DNA from: Loxodes magnus
Lineage: Eukaryota > Ciliophora > Karyorelictea > Loxodida > Loxodidae
Direction: 5' to 3'
DNA: 64,000 nt
Assembly: GCA_946699065.1 (NCBI GenBank)
Contig: CAMPDV010000425.1
Span: forward strand, 218,946 to 282,945
The notes beneath the pieces were generated by a model that was not told where the DNA came from, did no database searches, and saw only the letters and a program-made list of their open reading frames with translations. Shown one piece after another: positions 60,061-64,000 of this stretch (within the stretch, counting starts at the first letter, position 1; every line of letters begins with the position of its first letter). The translations under genes and the position numbers were made by a program.

Positions 60061-61790
60061 GTTCTTAGACAATCTTTAACTCTCCTTTTAATAAAAAATT
60101 GTTCTAATTTCATATTTTTTTATTTATAGGCATATTTGAATCAATAAAATTAAAAATAAATATGTTTTTAATTCAAAATTTTAATTAATTTATTGCTACT
60201 TTACTTAACATTTAAAGTTAGAATCTTAATATTGATATAAATTATATTATTTTTAAAACATTTAGCGGGATTCATATTAAGTTTAGAAAAAGAATAATAA
60301 AATAAAAAATTAAATAATTTTTTTACTTATTTATTCAAATATTGAATAGTTTCCATTTAAGAAAAAGTTAAAATTTGAGATTAGTAAAATAATTAGTACT
60401 TGTACCATATATTTATCCATAATCGATTGAAAAAATAGTAAAAAATAAACTATTTTTCGAATAGGCTGATTATAAAAATCTGAGATTTAGAGAATTTTTT
60501 AACATTTTTAAACATTTTTTAATTTTTTATATTTTGAAATTGAAAATTTCTAAGAATAATTATTTTTTTGTTGAATTTCTTATTTAAAAAGTCAATCTAT
60601 CTAGATTTGTAAGATTTTTATTTATAATATTTATCTTAGACATAAATATTGTTAAATATAAAATTTTTAATTCTAATTTTTTAATTTTTTTAATTAATTA
60701 ATTTATACTTTATTTTTTTCTTTTAGTAATATTTTTAAATAATTTAATAGAAATGTTAGTGTCAATTAAATAATTAGTAAATTTTATATTCTCTTTTTAT
60801 AAAAAAATTTTAATTTCTTAAGTTTTCCTTATAATTTTAATTTAACTTTTAAAAATATTTTACTACATTTCTAAGTTAAAATCTAGATTACATAATTTAT
60901 TATATGTTTTATCTAAACAATTAATAAAATATTTAAGATATTTATTTATAATATCATCTAGAATTATATATTTTCTTAATATTTTTTAAATTATATTAAA
61001 TTAATTTTTTTTGCATTTACTTTGGTTTTTTATAAAATATTAATAGATTTTATATAAATTATTTAAAATTTTTATATAAACATAAAGAAAAATATTAATT
61101 TTCCTTATTTTAATTTAAAAATATTATTATTCATTAATAAGAAATGCAATCACAGCTTTATTAAATATTTTTTCTAGAGGATAAGAAAATTTCTTATTAG
61201 TCTCTAATTAAACCTATCTTTAACTAGTTAAAGTAATTAGAATATTTGCAAGTACAGTTAAAGTAAAAAAGTAATTTTCTTTTAAGTTTTTATGAATTAA
61301 TATTACTAAAATGAATTAGTAAAGGAGGCTATAATATATTAAGTACTTGGTTTTAAGATAAATAGAGGATTTTAGATATATAAATAATTGGACTCTATAG
61401 AAGATTAGCTAGCTTTTCTTTATTTAATTATATAAAAGAATAATGTTTTCTTTTGACTATTTATTTTAGTACATATAATTACCTAAATGTTTTATAGAAC
61501 TAGTATCATTTATAATTTAAATTTAATATATTCTTATACTCACTAAAATAAACTTAGATAAATTAAGACTAAATTATTTTACAAAATGTATCTTTTTATC
61601 AGTTTTCCAAACAAAAGTTAATTACAAAAGATATTTAATAAAAAAGGAATATATAAATATAATTTAAATTTAGGAAAAATTATAAATAATCTAAAAATCT
61701 AGCTTATTTTAATGACTCAGCTTCAAATAATTCTATAACTATCTATATCATCTTTTTAGGTTTAAATCTTTTGTAATAAGATTAATAAAT
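60060..61790. repeat. AT-rich module upstream of WD40 unit, copy 4
   Basis: Direct match to 27,715-29,340, inverse match to 290-2,000. No gene seen. Confidence 0.7.
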
Positions 61791-61794
61791 GATG

Positions 61795-64000
61795 ATGTGC
61801 TATAAAGCAAAACATAGAGAATTTTTGATTAGGAACAGAAAGATATAGAATAATAGTAGATTAATAAAATGTATTAAGGGTAAATAATAATCTGTTAGAT
61901 TAGTTTTTAAATAGCTTATATTAGCTAATCTAATACTTATATTATCTAATACTACAAAGAAACATATTATGTTAAGTTTACTCTTTCTATTAATTCAGAA
62001 AATAATTATAGAAGATATTAAAATATGTTTTCTTACTTAAAAGCTGATAATTTTCTTAGTAACAAACAAGTTATTCTAAGAAAGAGAATATTAATGTGGT
62101 AACAATATAATATAGATTTAGTATAGAATAATAGAATTAAGTTTTTTATCTTTAAATAATCTAGAATAATTTAGGTATTATTAATTAGAAATGATAATTA
62201 CAAAAATAACATAAATAATAAATATTAGTTTGCTATAAAAAGAGAAAGTTATCTAAATGTATTAATTATAACTAATCTAATATCTAAATTAAAGAGAAAT
62301 TAATTAATAACTAATAAAGCTAAAAGGATAAAATATTAAGTATTTAATATACATAATTAAACATATTAAAGCTTATTTTAATAATAAAATTAAATATTAC
62401 TATTTAATAATTGTAAGATAAAATTAGAGATACACCATTTATAGTTAGTTTAAATATTTACTTTCTACTACTTATATTTATTACATTTATATATTTTGCT
62501 TAGAATCAACATTAAAAGTAATAAATTATATTATTTTATTATTTTAAGAAAGATCTTTATAAATAAAAAGTTTTAATTAAATAGTAGTAAGAAAGTGGAT
62601 AAATAAAAGAGTTTATCATATAAATTCTAAAAATAATTTGTTTTAAATAATTTGATGTTTTTTATATATATATTCAAACTAATTAATAAGAAGCTTGATT
62701 TATTTCATTTTTTTCAATTAGTAAAAAGCTTAAAAAAATAATTTTTTTGATTAAATGTAAGAGGATAATAATAATTAATAACAGTAGCTTTTAAAAAAAT
62801 TGTAATATTTTAATTATTATTTAAAAGGGTCTATAAGAAATAAGGTTTTCTTATTAAGAGCCTTTTGATTTAAAGGCACAAATAAATAGTAACTAATAAA
62901 TGCATATTAAAGTTATTATAATAAGGATATAATTCTTCGTTATAAAAACTTTTGATACAATAAATTATCCCTTTTATTTAAAAGTAAAAAGGATATAAAA
63001 TAATTAAAATATTAAAAGTTTATACACTATTAGTTTAATATCTTGTCTCGTCTTAAGACAAAAATAGAAAAATCAATGTTTTAGAAATAAGATACTTATA
63101 AGTATGCTTAATAAATAATTTAATTGCTTAATTGTATTGAAATTAAATCAGTAAAATTTATTGAGTTATTTAAATTAAATAATTATTGAAGTAAGTTATA
63201 AAAATTAAAATGGAGAAAAAAGAAAATGCAATTTACTAAAAGTATTTTTTTAAGAAAACTCTTAAGAGCGAGAAAACACATACTAGGGAAAATATCTCTA
63301 CTTTCATTTTAAGTATGAAATTCTGCCTAACTTATGCTACTAAAAGTTAATAAACAAGATTAGTTATGACCAAAGTAAAGGTATTATCTTTAATATTTTT
63401 TAGACTAAATCCTTACTGGTCACACTTCAGTTGTTAACTCGGTAGCCACATCAAGTGACATGAATTTAATTATATCAGGTTCAGGATATCCTGAAAATTC
63501 GATAAAGATCTGGAATTTCCAGACAGGTGCTCTCCAAAGAACTATAACAGGACATACTTCTAATATTTTATCGGTAGTAATCTCCCCAGACTCTAACTAT
63601 ATAGTATCGGATCTTATGACAAAAACCATAAAGATTTGAAATTTCCACAATGGTGATCTCCAAAGAACTTTGTCGGGACATACTGATTGAGTTTGATCGG
63701 TAGTAATCGCCTATGACTCTAGATATATTATATCAGGATCTCGTGATAAAAACTACAAAGATCTGGGATTTCTAGACTGGTCAGCTTTTTGCGAAATCTT
63801 ACTGGGCATTCAGGTTCTGTTTTCTCGGTTAAAAGTGTCTAAGGATAATAGGTATATAATATCAGGTTCTTATGACAGAACAATTAAGATATGGGACTTC
63901 CTCTTCTGGTTAGTGTATTCGTACTCTTTAAGGTCATAAAGGTGGTGTATATAGTATTCAGTTAAGTGTTGATTCAAGTGTTATCTTTTCTGGTTCTTAT
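61795..64000 (+). repeat. WD40 gene unit, copy 4 (cut by window end)
   Basis: 5' flank closest to copy 2, including its extra roughly 200 bp (62,260-62,470) and the two upstream hairpins. The unit runs off the window. Confidence 0.8.
63210..64000 (+). pseudogene. WD40 repeat protein, copy 4 (decayed, partial)
   Basis: ATG 63,210. An extra T soon after (GAAAATGCAATT) and another in CTCTACTTTCATTT break exon 1. The intron is 29 nt (63,375-63,403). Exon 2 has several one-base gains and losses, for example GTATCGGATCT one base short, GACAAAAACC one long, and GATAAAAACTACAAAG. It nevertheless shows five to six recognisable blades (GHTDWVWSVVIAYDSRYIISG; GSYDRTIKIW). The DLNWIVSG of the other copies is DLN-TTA here. 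Clearly a pseudogene; it continues outside the window. Confidence 0.7.

Larger units (their letters stand above)
55820..62080. repeat. Outer inverted repeat, right arm
   Basis: Inverse of 8,750-10,135 followed by 1-4,922, joined at about 57,150. It runs on into WD40 unit copy 4, as the left arm runs on into truncated copy 0. Confidence 0.8.

Overview
This is very AT-rich eukaryotic DNA, probably from a ciliate nucleus. The main evidence is the genetic code. The WD40 gene copies, a reverse-transcriptase remnant and a zinc-knuckle ORF make sense only if TAA and TAG are read as Gln and internal TGA as Trp. Examples are SG-TAG-CIRTL-TAA-GH, KI-TGA-NF and CX2CX3-TGA-HX4C. This matches the karyorelict (Loxodes-type) or Condylostoma-type nuclear codes. 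Standard-code ORFs in the window are therefore short and mostly meaningless. Splicing uses a tiny 28-nt intron (GTAAAG...TTTTAG). The density of retroelement remnants and repeats suggests a germline-like or karyorelict genome; the species is not identifiable by eye.

The window is built from repeated modules in mirror and direct order. (1) The outer inverted repeat is 1-4,922 plus 8,750-10,135 (left) against about 55,820-62,080 (right). (2) A roughly 7-kb direct duplication is 20,090-26,850 against 46,440-54,210. It carries a minus-strand gene C, a plus-strand multi-membrane gene A and a minus-strand P-loop gene B. (3) The inner inverted repeat is 29,340-34,727 against 39,093-46,294, around a 4.4-kb spacer with a pentapeptide-repeat gene. 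(4) A WD40 gene unit occurs four times: 10.8-13.6 kb (+), 29.3-32.1 kb (+), 43.5-46.3 kb (-) and 61.8-64 kb (+, cut by the window end). A fifth, in reverse, starts at the left edge. Copies 1 and 2 are intact seven-blade genes, copy 3 is frame-broken in exon 1, and copy 4 is decayed.

Between these lie non-LTR retrotransposon remnants: an endonuclease with GDFN, an RT with motif A, two C-terminal Cys/His tails, and ORF1-like coiled-coil proteins, one with a CCHC knuckle. There are also SINE-like insertions with clean target-site duplications, one minisatellite, and recurring motifs of unknown role.

The most interesting signal is in the WD40 family. The scaffold is nearly identical between blades and paralogues, but the same few surface positions (after GHT, and either side of the Asp in GSxDxT) change radically. 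That pattern is known from fungal NLR-type WD repeats and suggests a diversifying recognition repertoire. All calls come from reading by eye; no alignments or database searches were run.
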